27,551 nt of DNA from Maricaulis sp042095695 (GCA_042095695.1 JBELMP010000012.1:1-27551), one strand, 5' to 3'; numbered from the stretch's first letter, positions 15,569-23,554 are shown. Numbers and translations are program-made. The notes: generated from the letters alone by a model not told the origin.

Positions 15569-15607
15569 GTTATTGACCGGATCGCGCGGGCCTGCTTCAA
15601 GCGCTGC

Positions 15608-16453
15608 ATGAAGCAAGCGACATTGTCCGAGTTGAGCGACGCCTATGACACGCTGTTCTGCGATGTCTGGGGCGTGATCCGTGATGGCCGTTCGCTGCTA
15701 CCCGCTGCCATGGATGCGCTTTGCCAGTTCCGCGCTGCCGGAGGGCGGGTCTGCCTGGTGTCCAACTCGCCTCGTCTGAATGATGGTCTGGAGGCGCAGC
15801 TGCGCGCGCAGGGTCTGCCAGCCGAGGCCTATGACGCGATCGCCACCTCCGGCGATGCGATCCATGCAGAATTGCGCGCCCGCACGCCCGGCAAGGCCTT
15901 TTCCATCGGGCCGAGCTGGGATGACACCCTCTATGGTGGGCTGGACCTCGATTTTGTCGGCATTGAAGAGGCTGACTTTATCAGCGTTACAGGGCCGGAT
16001 GATTACTGGAACGGCAAGCCGGAAGACTATGATGCGATCTTCAAGGTCGCGCTCGAGCGGCGCCTCGACCTCGTTTGCGCCAATCCAGACATTGTCGTGC
16101 AATCGGGCGATCAGCTGGTCTATTGCGCCGGTGCCATCGCGCGTCGCTATCGCGAGCAGGGCGGCAAGTCGGTCGTCGCTGGCAAGCCGCATCGGCCGAT
16201 CTATCGATTGGCGGTTGAGGCGCTGGGCGGTGAGGGCGTGGTCGACCTGGAACGGACACTCGCCATCGGGGACGGGCCGGAAACAGATATTGCGGGCGCG
16301 GACCGTATCGGTGTTGATGCTCTGTTTATTGCAGGTGGTATTCTGTTTGAAGAAATGCGCGACGGCGGTTTCGATGTCGAAACCGCCGTCCAAGCGCTTG
16401 CAGATTATGGTGTCGCGGCCCGTTGGGGTGCGCCTCACCTTGTCTGGAACTGA
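15608..16453 (+). CDS. HAD-superfamily subclass IIA hydrolase (TIGR01459 type)
   Basis: This 281-residue protein is a HAD phosphatase of subclass IIA. Motif I is FCDVWGV (nucleophile D19; the usual second Asp is Trp, which is normal in this family), motif II is LVSNSPR, and the late Asp motif is IGDGPETDIAGA. Glycerol-type and nucleotide-type phosphates are substrates of relatives; the substrate here is not known. It starts 39 bp after tipF, so the two may be cotranscribed. The ATG has only a weak ribosome-binding site. A 30-bp inverted repeat lies within the 3' end of the gene (16361-16390). It converges on cheZ with a 9-bp gap. Confidence 0.85.
   Translation: MKQATLSELSDAYDTLFCDVWGVIRDGRSLLPAAMDALCQFRAAGGRVCLVSNSPRLNDGLEAQLRAQGLPAEAYDAIATSGDAIHAELRARTPGKAFSIGPSWDDTLYGGLDLDFVGIEEADFISVTGPDDYWNGKPEDYDAIFKVALERRLDLVCANPDIVVQSGDQLVYCAGAIARRYREQGGKSVVAGKPHRPIYRLAVEALGGEGVVDLERTLAIGDGPETDIAGADRIGVDALFIAGGILFEEMRDGGFDVETAVQALADYGVAARWGAPHLVWN
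16361..16390. repeat. 30-bp inverted repeat inside the HAD gene
   Basis: Two 14-bp arms (16361-16374 and 16377-16390) are exact reverse complements around a TG centre. A second palindrome, CAAGCGCTTG, follows at 16391-16400. The repeat lies 72 bp beyond the cheZ stop on the minus strand, so it could act as an end structure for cheYZ mRNA. Confidence 0.6.
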
Positions 16454-16462
16454 CCAGGCGCC

Positions 16463-17158
16463 CTAGTCGAAGAGCGAGTCGATCGAGTTCTGGTCCAGGT
16501 CCGGCACATCACCGCCGGCTTCGGAGAACATCGCATCGATATCATCCTGGCTGGTTTCAGGACCACCGATGGCGGGGCCGTTGAGCAATTGCTCGCGGGC
16601 ACGCTTTTCCTCATCCGTCTCGACATGACCGCCCTGTTCAGCATCGCGGACACCCATGACTTCGGCAAAACGGGCAACGCGATTCTCCACGTGGCGGAGA
16701 CTATTGACCACTTTTGAGACGCGCTGTCCGGCCAGGTCCTGGAATGAACAGGATTCGATGATTTCCATCATCTTGGCTTCGACATTGGCCCGATAGGTAT
16801 CGTAGTCCGACTCGTCATCGCACAGCACGCTTTCCGCTGCCGACATGATGACTTCCGTCGCTTTTTCGGTGTCCGTCACGACAGCCTCGAGCTCGGCGCC
16901 CGCTGTCGGGATGCGTTGCGTCTTGATGTCGTTCGGACGAAGTGCGGCAATCTCATCCCGGGTCCGGGAGATATAGTCCGCGATATAATTGAATTCTTCG
17001 CAGATCGATTGGTCGAGAGAGCTGAAAAACAGCTTCATCGTATCCGTCAGCTGATGCGCCAGCTTCAGAACTTCCATGATCTGCGCATCTTGCAGATCGC
17101 TGGCCTTCAAGGTGGCGAGCGATGTGCGAACCTGCGCGGCAACATTGGCGGCGGGCAT
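16463..17158 (-). CDS. cheZ: CheZ-like CheY-P phosphatase with two docking peptides
   Basis: This 231-residue helical protein has the CheZ signature SCSFQDLAGQRVSKVV with the expected catalytic pair D141 and Q145. CheZ removes phosphate from CheY and ends the motor signal. After a flexible stretch (about 176-202) come two short peptides like the CheY-binding ends of CheZ and FliM: SQDDIDAMF (203-211) and DQNSIDSLF (222-230). E. coli CheZ has one. The ATG at 17156-17158 has AGGAGG 5 nt upstream; the longer frame would start before that site. It is downstream of cheY in one leftward unit, 54 bp apart. CheZ is not universal in alphaproteobacteria, so an operon with CheY is informative. Confidence 0.87.
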   Translation of the reverse strand: MPAANVAAQVRTSLATLKASDLQDAQIMEVLKLAHQLTDTMKLFFSSLDQSICEEFNYIADYISRTRDEIAALRPNDIKTQRIPTAGAELEAVVTDTEKATEVIMSAAESVLCDDESDYDTYRANVEAKMMEIIESCSFQDLAGQRVSKVVNSLRHVENRVARFAEVMGVRDAEQGGHVETDEEKRAREQLLNGPAIGGPETSQDDIDAMFSEAGGDVPDLDQNSIDSLFD

Positions 17159-17212
17159 GGGGCCCTCCTTCCTTAGCATTCCCAAACCGAATTACTTCCC
17201 AGGCAATACGCC

Positions 17213-17599
17213 CTAGAAGTCGCCAAGAACGGCAGTCATTTTCGCTTTGAGCGTCCCGGCATTGAACGGTTTAACGATGTAGTTGTTCACGCCGGCCTTT
17301 TTGGCGGCAACAACGTTTTCCGTTTTAGATTCAGCCGTAACCATGATGAAGGGCGTAGACTTCATGCTTTCGTCAGCACGCACCTTCTGCAGCAGCTCGT
17401 AACCGGTCATCGGTTCCATGTTCCAGTCTGAGATCACCAGACCGTACTTATTCTTCTGCATTTTCTCATAGGCTTCTTGCCCGTCCGCAGCATCATCAAC
17501 ATTCTCAAAGCCAATCTGCTTGAGCAGGTTGCGAATGATACGGATCATGGTTTTGTAATCATCAACAACCAGGATCGGCATAGTCATCTCGACAGCCAT
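17213..17599 (-). CDS. cheY: CheY-like response regulator
   Basis: This 128-residue single receiver domain has all key residues: D13 and D14, phosphoacceptor D58 (in VISDWNM), T88 (MVTAE) and K110 (VKPF), with Tyr 107 at the usual switch position. VVDDYKTMIRIIRNLLKQIGF and ISDWNMEPMTG are close to enteric CheY, which binds the flagellar switch protein FliM. No output domain is present. The ATG has GGAG 7 nt upstream. It is the first gene of a leftward cheY-cheZ unit and its upstream region holds a CtrA-like box (17682-17696). No histidine kinase gene lies in the window. Confidence 0.9.
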   Translation of the reverse strand: MAVEMTMPILVVDDYKTMIRIIRNLLKQIGFENVDDAADGQEAYEKMQKNKYGLVISDWNMEPMTGYELLQKVRADESMKSTPFIMVTAESKTENVVAAKKAGVNNYIVKPFNAGTLKAKMTAVLGDF

Positions 17600-17681
17600 G
17601 CGTAGTCTCCATCCACTCGGCGTGTTTATCCACTAAGGACAGCTGTTTCGCTGTCTTCACATGCACCCTAGACAATCACGG

Positions 17682-17696
17682 ATAAAAATCGGTTAA
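17682..17696 (-). promoter_or_regulatory. CtrA-like box upstream of cheY
   Basis: On the minus strand TTAA-N7-TTAT, against the CtrA consensus TTAA-N7-TTAA. Seven of eight bases match. It lies 82 bp upstream of cheY and 26 bp upstream of the divergent MaoC-like gene. CtrA controls many flagellar and chemotaxis genes in this group. Single site, by eye. Confidence 0.35.
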
Positions 17697-17721
17697 AGCG
17701 GACGAAAAGTTGGAGAACCTC

Positions 17722-18165
17722 ATGTCCGAGCAACAAGGCATCGAACTCGAAGAAATGGAAATTGGCCTTTCTGCAGAAGCAGTTAAGGTGGTTACAGAAG
17801 AAGATCTGGAACTGTTCGCGAAAGTGTCCGGCGACTATAATCCGGTGCACATGGACGAAGAATTCGCACGAAAAACGCCTTTTCGTGGACGAATTGCACA
17901 TGGCGCACTCATCGCCTCATTCATTTCCGGCGTGCTGGGAAACCAGCTTCCTGGGCCGGGCGCGATCTTCCTCGGGCTGAATATGCGCTTCGCCCTGCCG
18001 ACACGGATCGGCGATGAGGTGACGACGCGGGTGACGGTGAAAGCGGTTGATCTGAAATCGCGCAAGGCGGTGATGGACTGCGTCTGCCTGGCCGGCGACA
18101 AGGAATTGATGCGTGCGGAAGCAGAAGTCATGGTGCGCAAGCGCCGCAAAAAATCCGCTGGCTGA
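17722..18165 (+). CDS. MaoC-like (R)-specific enoyl-CoA hydratase
   Basis: This 147-residue hot-dog-fold protein carries the hydratase 2 motif VSGDYNPVHMDEEFA, with the catalytic D38 and H43, and the family segment FRGRIAHGALIASFISGVLG. Enzymes of this type hydrate 2-enoyl-CoA to the (R)-3-hydroxyacyl-CoA, as PhaJ does for polyhydroxyalkanoate supply; other members act on acyl carrier protein substrates. The ATG at 17722 has GGAG 6 nt upstream; the TTG at 17710 has no such site. It ends 3 bp before ribF and is probably cotranscribed with it. The C-terminus is unusually basic (RKRRKKSAG). Confidence 0.9.
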   Translation: MSEQQGIELEEMEIGLSAEAVKVVTEEDLELFAKVSGDYNPVHMDEEFARKTPFRGRIAHGALIASFISGVLGNQLPGPGAIFLGLNMRFALPTRIGDEVTTRVTVKAVDLKSRKAVMDCVCLAGDKELMRAEAEVMVRKRRKKSAG

Positions 18166-18168
18166 TCG

Positions 18169-19113
18169 ATGCAGATTTGGAAGGGATATTCCGGGCTTGG
18201 CGAGACCGCGCATGGTGCGGTGATCGCCTTGGGCAATTTCGACGGGGTTCATGCAGGGCATGAACGGGTGATCCGTCTGGCCGCGATAATGGCAAAACGC
18301 CTGGACGCACCGCTCGGCGTGGCCCTGTTCGATCCCCATCCGCGCCGATTCTTTGCGCCTGATGCCCCGCCCTTCCGACTGATGAGCGCCGCGCGTCGCA
18401 ATGCGCGGCTGGAAACGCTGGGTGTCGACCGGGTTTTCGAACTCCCCTTTGACCGGGCAATGTCGCAAATGTCTCCCGGGGACTTCGTGCGCCAGGTCCT
18501 CGTGGAGGGGCTGGGCATTCGCGGCGTTGTCACCGGCGCTGATTTTCATTTCGGCAATAAGCGCGCCGGATCAACTGCCGATCTTGCAGCGCTTGGCGCC
18601 GAGTTTGGATTTGAGGCGGATTTCGCCGACCTTCTCGATAACGGTGTGGACAAGGTGTCCTCGACCCGGATCCGGAAATGCCTCAGCGATGGCGATGTCC
18701 AGGCCGCGTCGGTTCTGCTTGGCCAGACATGGACTGTCGATGGCATTGTGCTGCACGGTGACAAGCGGGGCCGGACGATTGGCTTTCCGACCGCCAATCT
18801 CGAACTCGCCGATTACACGCGCCCCGCGCTGGGCGTCTATGCGGTGACCATTGGGATCGATGGAGAAAAGCCGCATCGGCCCGGTGTCGCGAATTTCGGC
18901 AACCGGCCCACCGTGGACGGCATGACAGAGCGTCTGGAGATACATCTCTTCGATTTTGATCAGGACCTGTATGGCAAGTCCCTGGGCGTGTCTTTCGAGG
19001 CTTTCCTGCGCCCGGAGAAAGTCTTCAGCGGGCTTGATGCGCTAAAAGCGCAGATCGCCGAGGATGCTGCGACCGCGCGTCGCTTGCTGACGGGGGCGGC
19101 TGGACCGGTCTGA
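18169..19113 (+). CDS. ribF: Bifunctional riboflavin kinase/FAD synthetase
   Basis: This 314-residue protein makes FMN from riboflavin and then FAD. The N-terminal FAD synthetase domain has LGNFDGVHAGH (21-31), FDPHPRRFFAP and SSTRIR (164-169). The C-terminal riboflavin kinase domain has KRGRTIGFPTANL (199-211) and GVANFGNRPT. Both domains are complete and the length is usual. It follows the MaoC-like gene by 3 bp and has a weak ribosome-binding site, suggesting coupled translation. No FMN riboswitch is visible upstream. Confidence 0.96.
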   Translation: MQIWKGYSGLGETAHGAVIALGNFDGVHAGHERVIRLAAIMAKRLDAPLGVALFDPHPRRFFAPDAPPFRLMSAARRNARLETLGVDRVFELPFDRAMSQMSPGDFVRQVLVEGLGIRGVVTGADFHFGNKRAGSTADLAALGAEFGFEADFADLLDNGVDKVSSTRIRKCLSDGDVQAASVLLGQTWTVDGIVLHGDKRGRTIGFPTANLELADYTRPALGVYAVTIGIDGEKPHRPGVANFGNRPTVDGMTERLEIHLFDFDQDLYGKSLGVSFEAFLRPEKVFSGLDALKAQIAEDAATARRLLTGAAGPV

Positions 19114-19189
19114 GCGGCTCTGTTACACGGCAGGACATGGTCCCGTTCACGTTATCGATATTCCCGGCGAGCCTGTACATCGTCCCATC

Positions 19190-19240
19190 GGCCGGTCGAA
19201 TTACCGGCCCGGACCGCTCTGCTCAGACATAGCGGTTCCG
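19190..19240 (+). repeat. Two adjacent hairpins in the ribF-ileS gap
   Basis: GGCCGGT (19190-19196) pairs with ACCGGCC (19203-19209). Then CGGACCGCT (19210-19218) pairs with AGCGGTTCCG (19231-19240) with one bulged base. They lie 56 bp before ileS. No T-run follows, so neither is a standard terminator. They may be leader structure of ileS. The 182-bp gap holds no ORF. Confidence 0.4.
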
Positions 19241-19295
19241 GGATTGCCCATTCTCCTTCGATTGATGTGACACTAAGCGCAAGGCTTGAGATCCG

Positions 19296-22268
19296 ATGAC
19301 GGACACCACTGCCTCCAATGGCACCGAGACTGAAACCGCCCGCGACTATAAAGAAACGCTTTTCCTTCCTGCGACCGAGTTCCCGATGCGGGCCGGACTG
19401 CCGAAGCAGGAGCCGGCCTGGCTGGAGCGCTGGGAGGCGCTGAACCTTTATCAGGAGCTGCGCAAGCGCAGCGCCAAGAAGGAGCGCTGGGTCCTGCATG
19501 ACGGTCCGCCCTATGCCAATGGGCATATCCATATCGGTACCGGGCAGAACAAGATTCTCAAGGATATCGTCGCGCGCTCTCACCAGATGCTCGGTTATGA
19601 CTCACCTTATCGACCGGGTTGGGACTGCCACGGCCTGCCGATTGAGTGGAAGGTGGAGCAGGAATTCCGCGCCAAGGGCAAGCGCAAGGAAGATATTCCG
19701 ATGAAGGAATTCCGCGCCGAGTGCCGGAAATATGCCGAGCACTGGGTGAATGTGCAGCGCGATGAATTCAAGCGGCTCGGTGTGATCGGGAATTGGGACG
19801 ACCCCTACACCACCATGGCCTATAGCTCCGAAGCCGCGATTGTTCGGGAATTCCTGAAATTCGTGGAGCAGGGCCTGGTCTATTGCGGGTCCGCACCGGT
19901 AATGTGGTCACCGGTTGAGCAGACTGCGCTGGCCGAGGCAGAGGTCGAGTATCAGGACAAGGTTTCCTCGACCATCTATGTCCGCTTCCCGGTTCGCGGC
20001 GTGCGCAAGGACGGGACGGCCATTCCCAAACCGCTGATCGGCGCCAGCGTTGTCATCTGGACGACCACGCCGTGGACGATACCAGCCAATCGCGCGATCT
20101 GTTTCTCGCCGGATGTCACCTATGGTCTTTACAAGGTGGAAGGCGTGGATGATGCGGACTTCAAACCCTGGACTATGCCGGGTGATCTGCTCGTGGTCGC
20201 TGACGCGCTTTGGGAGGAGACTGCCAAGGCTGCGAAAATCGTCCGCGCCGAACGTATCATGTCGGTCGACCCGGATGGTCTGATCTGTTCCCACCCGCTC
20301 GCTGATGCCGATCGTTTCTGGAATTATCCGGTACCCATGCTCGCTGGCGATCATGTCACTGACGAGGCTGGCACGGGCTTTGTCCATACCGCGCCGGGGC
20401 ATGGCGCCGATGACTATGCGGCCTGGATGGCGCACCCGGAATGGCATGAAAAGAACCAGCCGGTGCCGCACACGGTCAGCGAGGACGGTTCCTATTACGA
20501 AGACATCCCGCTCTTTGGCGGGCTGCATATCATTCGCCTGGACGGCAAGAAGCAGGGGCAGGACGGTCCGGCGAACAAGGCGGTCATGGACAAGCTGATC
20601 GAGGTTAATCGCCTGCTGGCGCGCGGCCGGCTTGAACACTCCTATCCGCATTCCTGGCGCTCCAAGGCACCGGTGCTGTTTCGCAATACACCGCAATGGT
20701 TCGTGGCGATCGACCGACCGATGAAGACGGGCGGGACGCTGCGCGACGCCGCGCTCCAGGCCATCAGCGATACCGATTGGACGCCGGCGATTGCGGAAAA
20801 CCGGATCCGGGCCATGGTCGAGGACCGGCCGGACTGGCTGGTTTCGCGCCAGCGCGCCTGGGGCGTGCCGCTGACCATCTTTGTCGAGAAGGGCACAGGT
20901 CGCGTTCTCAATGACCACAAGGTTCACGAACGCATTGTACGCGCTGTCGAGGAAGACGGAGCCGATGCCTGGTTCGAGCGCGATGCCAGCGAATTCCTCG
21001 GGGATGCCTATGATCCAGACGCCTGGGACAAGGTCACCGATATTCTTGATGTCTGGTTCGATAGCGGGTGTACGCACACATTCGCCCTGGAAGACCGCAA
21101 GGAGCTGACCTGGCCGGCCAATCTGTATCTGGAGGGATCAGATCAGCACCGCGGCTGGTTCCAGTCATCCTTGCTGGAAAGCTGCGGCACGCGAGGTCGT
21201 GCACCCTATCAAGGCGTGCTCACCCATGGTTTCGTGATGGCTGGCGATGGGCGCAAAATGTCCAAATCGCTGGGCAATACCATGGAGCCGAATACCATCG
21301 CCCAGAAATACGGGATCGAGATCATGCGGATGTGGGTCTCGGCCCAGGACTTCACGCAGGATTTGCGGATTTCCGAAGAAATCCTGCAAACGAGCGTCGA
21401 TGCCTACCGCAAGCTACGCAATACGCTGCGCTATCTCTTGGGTGCCCTGCATGGTTTCGATGATACCGAGGTGATCGCGCTCGATCGCATGCCGTCGCTC
21501 GAGCGCTGGGTTCTGCACCGCCTGCACGAGCTCGATACGGTCGTACGTGAGGGCTATGCCAATTATGACTTCAAGAAAGTCTATTCCGCCCTGTTCAATT
21601 TCTGCGTGGTCGACCTGTCCGCCTTCTATCTCGATGTCCGCAAGGATAGTCTTTACTGTGATCGTCCGGACAGCGACCGCCGTCGCGCCTGCCGCACTGT
21701 CATGCATAAAGTCTTCATGCGGCTGACGGCCTGGCTGGCGCCGATCATGCCATTCACCATGGAAGAGGCCTGGCTTTCGCGCTTCCCGTCCGAAGATGAC
21801 AGCGTGCATTTCCGGGAATTTCCGACCACTCCGGTGGACTGGACCGATGGCGCTTTGGCCGAAAACTGGCAGACAATTCGCCGCCTGCGCCGGGTTGTAA
21901 CCGGGGCCCTCGAGGTGGAGCGCCGCGAAAAGCGGATCGGGTCCAGTCTTGAAGCCGCGCCGGATGTCTTCATCACTGATCCGGTATACCGCCAGGCGCT
22001 GGCTGCGGAAGCGAGCGGCGCGATTGACGATTTCCTCGCGGAACTCGCCATCACCAGCCAGGCACGGCTGATTGATGGTGATGGTGGATCAGATGATTTC
22101 CGGCTGGATGATGTGGATGCGATTTCTGTCGTCTGCCGCAAGGCTGAAGGCCAGAAATGTGCCCGCTCCTGGAAGTACTCGCCGGAAGTCGGCAGTGATC
22201 CGCGCTATCGTGATGTCACCCCCCGCGATGCGGAGGCCGTGGCCTATTGGGATGCGCTGAATGCCTGA
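19296..22268 (+). CDS. ileS: Isoleucine-tRNA ligase
   Basis: This 990-residue class I synthetase charges tRNA-Ile. The signature is PPYANGHIHIGT (71-82), whose last residue is Thr where the usual HIGH has His. The editing domain shows VVIWTTTPWTIPANRA, and KMSKS is at 654-658 (DGRKMSKSLGN). The C-terminal end has KCARSWKYSPEVG but lacks the four-cysteine zinc finger of the E. coli enzyme, which I believe is usual in alphaproteobacteria. Length is slightly above E. coli IleRS (938). It overlaps lspA by 8 bp, so the two are one operon. Confidence 0.97.
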   Translation: MTDTTASNGTETETARDYKETLFLPATEFPMRAGLPKQEPAWLERWEALNLYQELRKRSAKKERWVLHDGPPYANGHIHIGTGQNKILKDIVARSHQMLGYDSPYRPGWDCHGLPIEWKVEQEFRAKGKRKEDIPMKEFRAECRKYAEHWVNVQRDEFKRLGVIGNWDDPYTTMAYSSEAAIVREFLKFVEQGLVYCGSAPVMWSPVEQTALAEAEVEYQDKVSSTIYVRFPVRGVRKDGTAIPKPLIGASVVIWTTTPWTIPANRAICFSPDVTYGLYKVEGVDDADFKPWTMPGDLLVVADALWEETAKAAKIVRAERIMSVDPDGLICSHPLADADRFWNYPVPMLAGDHVTDEAGTGFVHTAPGHGADDYAAWMAHPEWHEKNQPVPHTVSEDGSYYEDIPLFGGLHIIRLDGKKQGQDGPANKAVMDKLIEVNRLLARGRLEHSYPHSWRSKAPVLFRNTPQWFVAIDRPMKTGGTLRDAALQAISDTDWTPAIAENRIRAMVEDRPDWLVSRQRAWGVPLTIFVEKGTGRVLNDHKVHERIVRAVEEDGADAWFERDASEFLGDAYDPDAWDKVTDILDVWFDSGCTHTFALEDRKELTWPANLYLEGSDQHRGWFQSSLLESCGTRGRAPYQGVLTHGFVMAGDGRKMSKSLGNTMEPNTIAQKYGIEIMRMWVSAQDFTQDLRISEEILQTSVDAYRKLRNTLRYLLGALHGFDDTEVIALDRMPSLERWVLHRLHELDTVVREGYANYDFKKVYSALFNFCVVDLSAFYLDVRKDSLYCDRPDSDRRRACRTVMHKVFMRLTAWLAPIMPFTMEEAWLSRFPSEDDSVHFREFPTTPVDWTDGALAENWQTIRRLRRVVTGALEVERREKRIGSSLEAAPDVFITDPVYRQALAAEASGAIDDFLAELAITSQARLIDGDGGSDDFRLDDVDAISVVCRKAEGQKCARSWKYSPEVGSDPRYRDVTPRDAEAVAYWDALNA

Positions 22269-22854
22269 TCTGTCGCGTCTTTGGCAGCAGCTTTACCAGC
22301 CGGGAAACGCCCGGCTGGGGCTGGGGCTTGCCGGGCTGATCATAGTCGTGGACCAGATCACCAAATGGCTCGTGCTCAATGTGCTCCGCCTGTCGCCGCC
22401 AGGGTGTTTGGACTTCCAGCTGGCCAGCGGCAGCGAGCGCATGCTGTTGCCCAACACGTGTGAGCGGATCGAGATCTCCGGCATTTTTGATCTGACCATG
22501 GTCTGGAATAAGGGCGTGAGCTTTGGTCTGTTCGGCGCCGATAATCTGGCCGGCCGACTTGTGCTGATACTCTTCTCTATCGCGGTTGCCGGCTATCTCG
22601 TGGCCGGCCTGTTTGGACATGGCGCGTTGCGACCGGAGCGCCGACTGCAGGTCATCGCCTTTGGCATGATTATCGGTGGCGCACTCGGCAATGTGGTTGA
22701 CCGGATACTTTTCGGTGCGGTCGTCGACTTCTTTGATTTCTCCGGCCTGATGTTTCCTTGGGTTTTCAATATCGCCGATGTCTCCATCAATATCGGCGTC
22801 GGCCTGATCCTGCTCGACATGATTCTGGATGCCCGCACCGGGCGTGCAACGTAA
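22261..22854 (+). CDS. lspA: Lipoprotein signal peptidase (signal peptidase II)
   Basis: This 197-residue inner-membrane aspartyl protease cuts signal peptides from lipidated prolipoproteins. Four membrane helices are visible, with DQITKWLVLN at the first, VWNKGVSFGLFG, the catalytic D147 in GNVVDRILFG and D173 in FNIADVSINIG. It is longer than the usual 160-170 residues. The extra part is a loop at about 45-74 on the periplasmic side, containing C49 and C67. The ATG lies inside the last codons of ileS, an overlap of 8 bp, giving translational coupling. The window contains several of its expected substrates (S9 peptidase, OmpA and BamF-like lipoproteins). Confidence 0.95.
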   Translation: MPDLSRLWQQLYQPGNARLGLGLAGLIIVVDQITKWLVLNVLRLSPPGCLDFQLASGSERMLLPNTCERIEISGIFDLTMVWNKGVSFGLFGADNLAGRLVLILFSIAVAGYLVAGLFGHGALRPERRLQVIAFGMIIGGALGNVVDRILFGAVVDFFDFSGLMFPWVFNIADVSINIGVGLILLDMILDARTGRAT

Positions 22855-22931
22855 TGTTAATGGGGAACGGGCTGGAGCTTGGGTCAAAGCTTCGCTAAAG
22901 ATAGCGCGAGAAGAATTGGAGTAGCTCAGCC

Positions 22932-23474
22932 ATGCGTATGCGTTCCGCACTTTTCCTGGCCCTTGCGGCACCGATTGCCGTTTCAGGCTGTTCCAGCGTT
23001 TCCAATGCCCTTGGCGCGGAGCGCTCGGCGCCGGATGAGTTCCGCGTTGTGACGATCGCGCCGCTGTCGGTGCCGCCGGAGTATAATCTGCGGCCGCCGC
23101 GCCCCGGTGAGCCGCGTCCGGAAGAGATTTATCCGGACCAGCGTGCCCGTCTTGCTCTGCTTGGTTCGACGGAGAGTTTTGAAGGCTCGGACGCCGAGGC
23201 CCTGCTTGTTGCCCAAACCGGCGCCGGCGCTGCAGATCCGTTCATCCGCTCCATCATCGACGGTGAGACCGCCAGCGTGGTCCGCAAATCTCGCAGCTTT
23301 GCCGACCAGGTGCTATTCTGGCGCGATGGCGAGTATCAGCCGACCGGCGATGCAACGCCGCTCGATGCCGAGGAAGAGGCTGATCTGCTTGAGCGCGTCA
23401 ACAATGTGACCGGTGGCGGCGAAGTTGAAATCGAACGCAATCGCCGCGTCCTGCCGAAGCTGCCGGGCCTCTAG
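22932..23474 (+). CDS. DUF3035 lipoprotein, BamF-like
   Basis: This 180-residue protein has a lipoprotein signal (lipobox VSGC, lipidated C20). It then carries the family motif APDEFRVVTIAPLSVPPEYNLRPPRPG (about 32-59, shown in parts: DEFRVV, PLSVPPEYNLRPPRPG). This matches the DUF3035 family; as I recall it, the alphaproteobacterial BAM subunit BamF belongs to it, so a role in outer-membrane protein assembly is likely. The rest is low in structure apart from an acidic helix. GGAG lies 10 nt before the first ATG; the second ATG two codons on is an alternative. It follows lspA by 77 bp. Confidence 0.8.
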   Translation: MRMRSALFLALAAPIAVSGCSSVSNALGAERSAPDEFRVVTIAPLSVPPEYNLRPPRPGEPRPEEIYPDQRARLALLGSTESFEGSDAEALLVAQTGAGAADPFIRSIIDGETASVVRKSRSFADQVLFWRDGEYQPTGDATPLDAEEEADLLERVNNVTGGGEVEIERNRRVLPKLPGL

Positions 23475-23530
23475 GCTTTCAGCGCCGCGATATCGCGCAG
23501 GGCCTTGCGCCATTGCTGCTTGACTGCATA

Positions 23531-23554
23531 GGGGTCAGCCGGGAGGCTGGCCCT
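23531..23554 (+). promoter_or_regulatory. Hairpin holding the mutL ribosome-binding site
   Basis: Bases 23531-23540 pair with 23545-23554 (10 bp, two G-U pairs) around a GGGA loop, a GNRA-type tetraloop. The loop and first stem bases are the GGGAGG ribosome-binding site, and the hairpin ends directly at the mutL ATG (23555). If it forms, initiation should be reduced. Confidence 0.5.

Noticed and set aside
18169..18175. FMN riboswitch upstream of ribF
   Set aside because: ribF starts 3 bp after the preceding gene; no room or conserved elements for a riboswitch.
19908..21077. 389-codon minus-strand frame opposite ileS
   Set aside because: Shadow of ileS, long only because of high GC at third positions.
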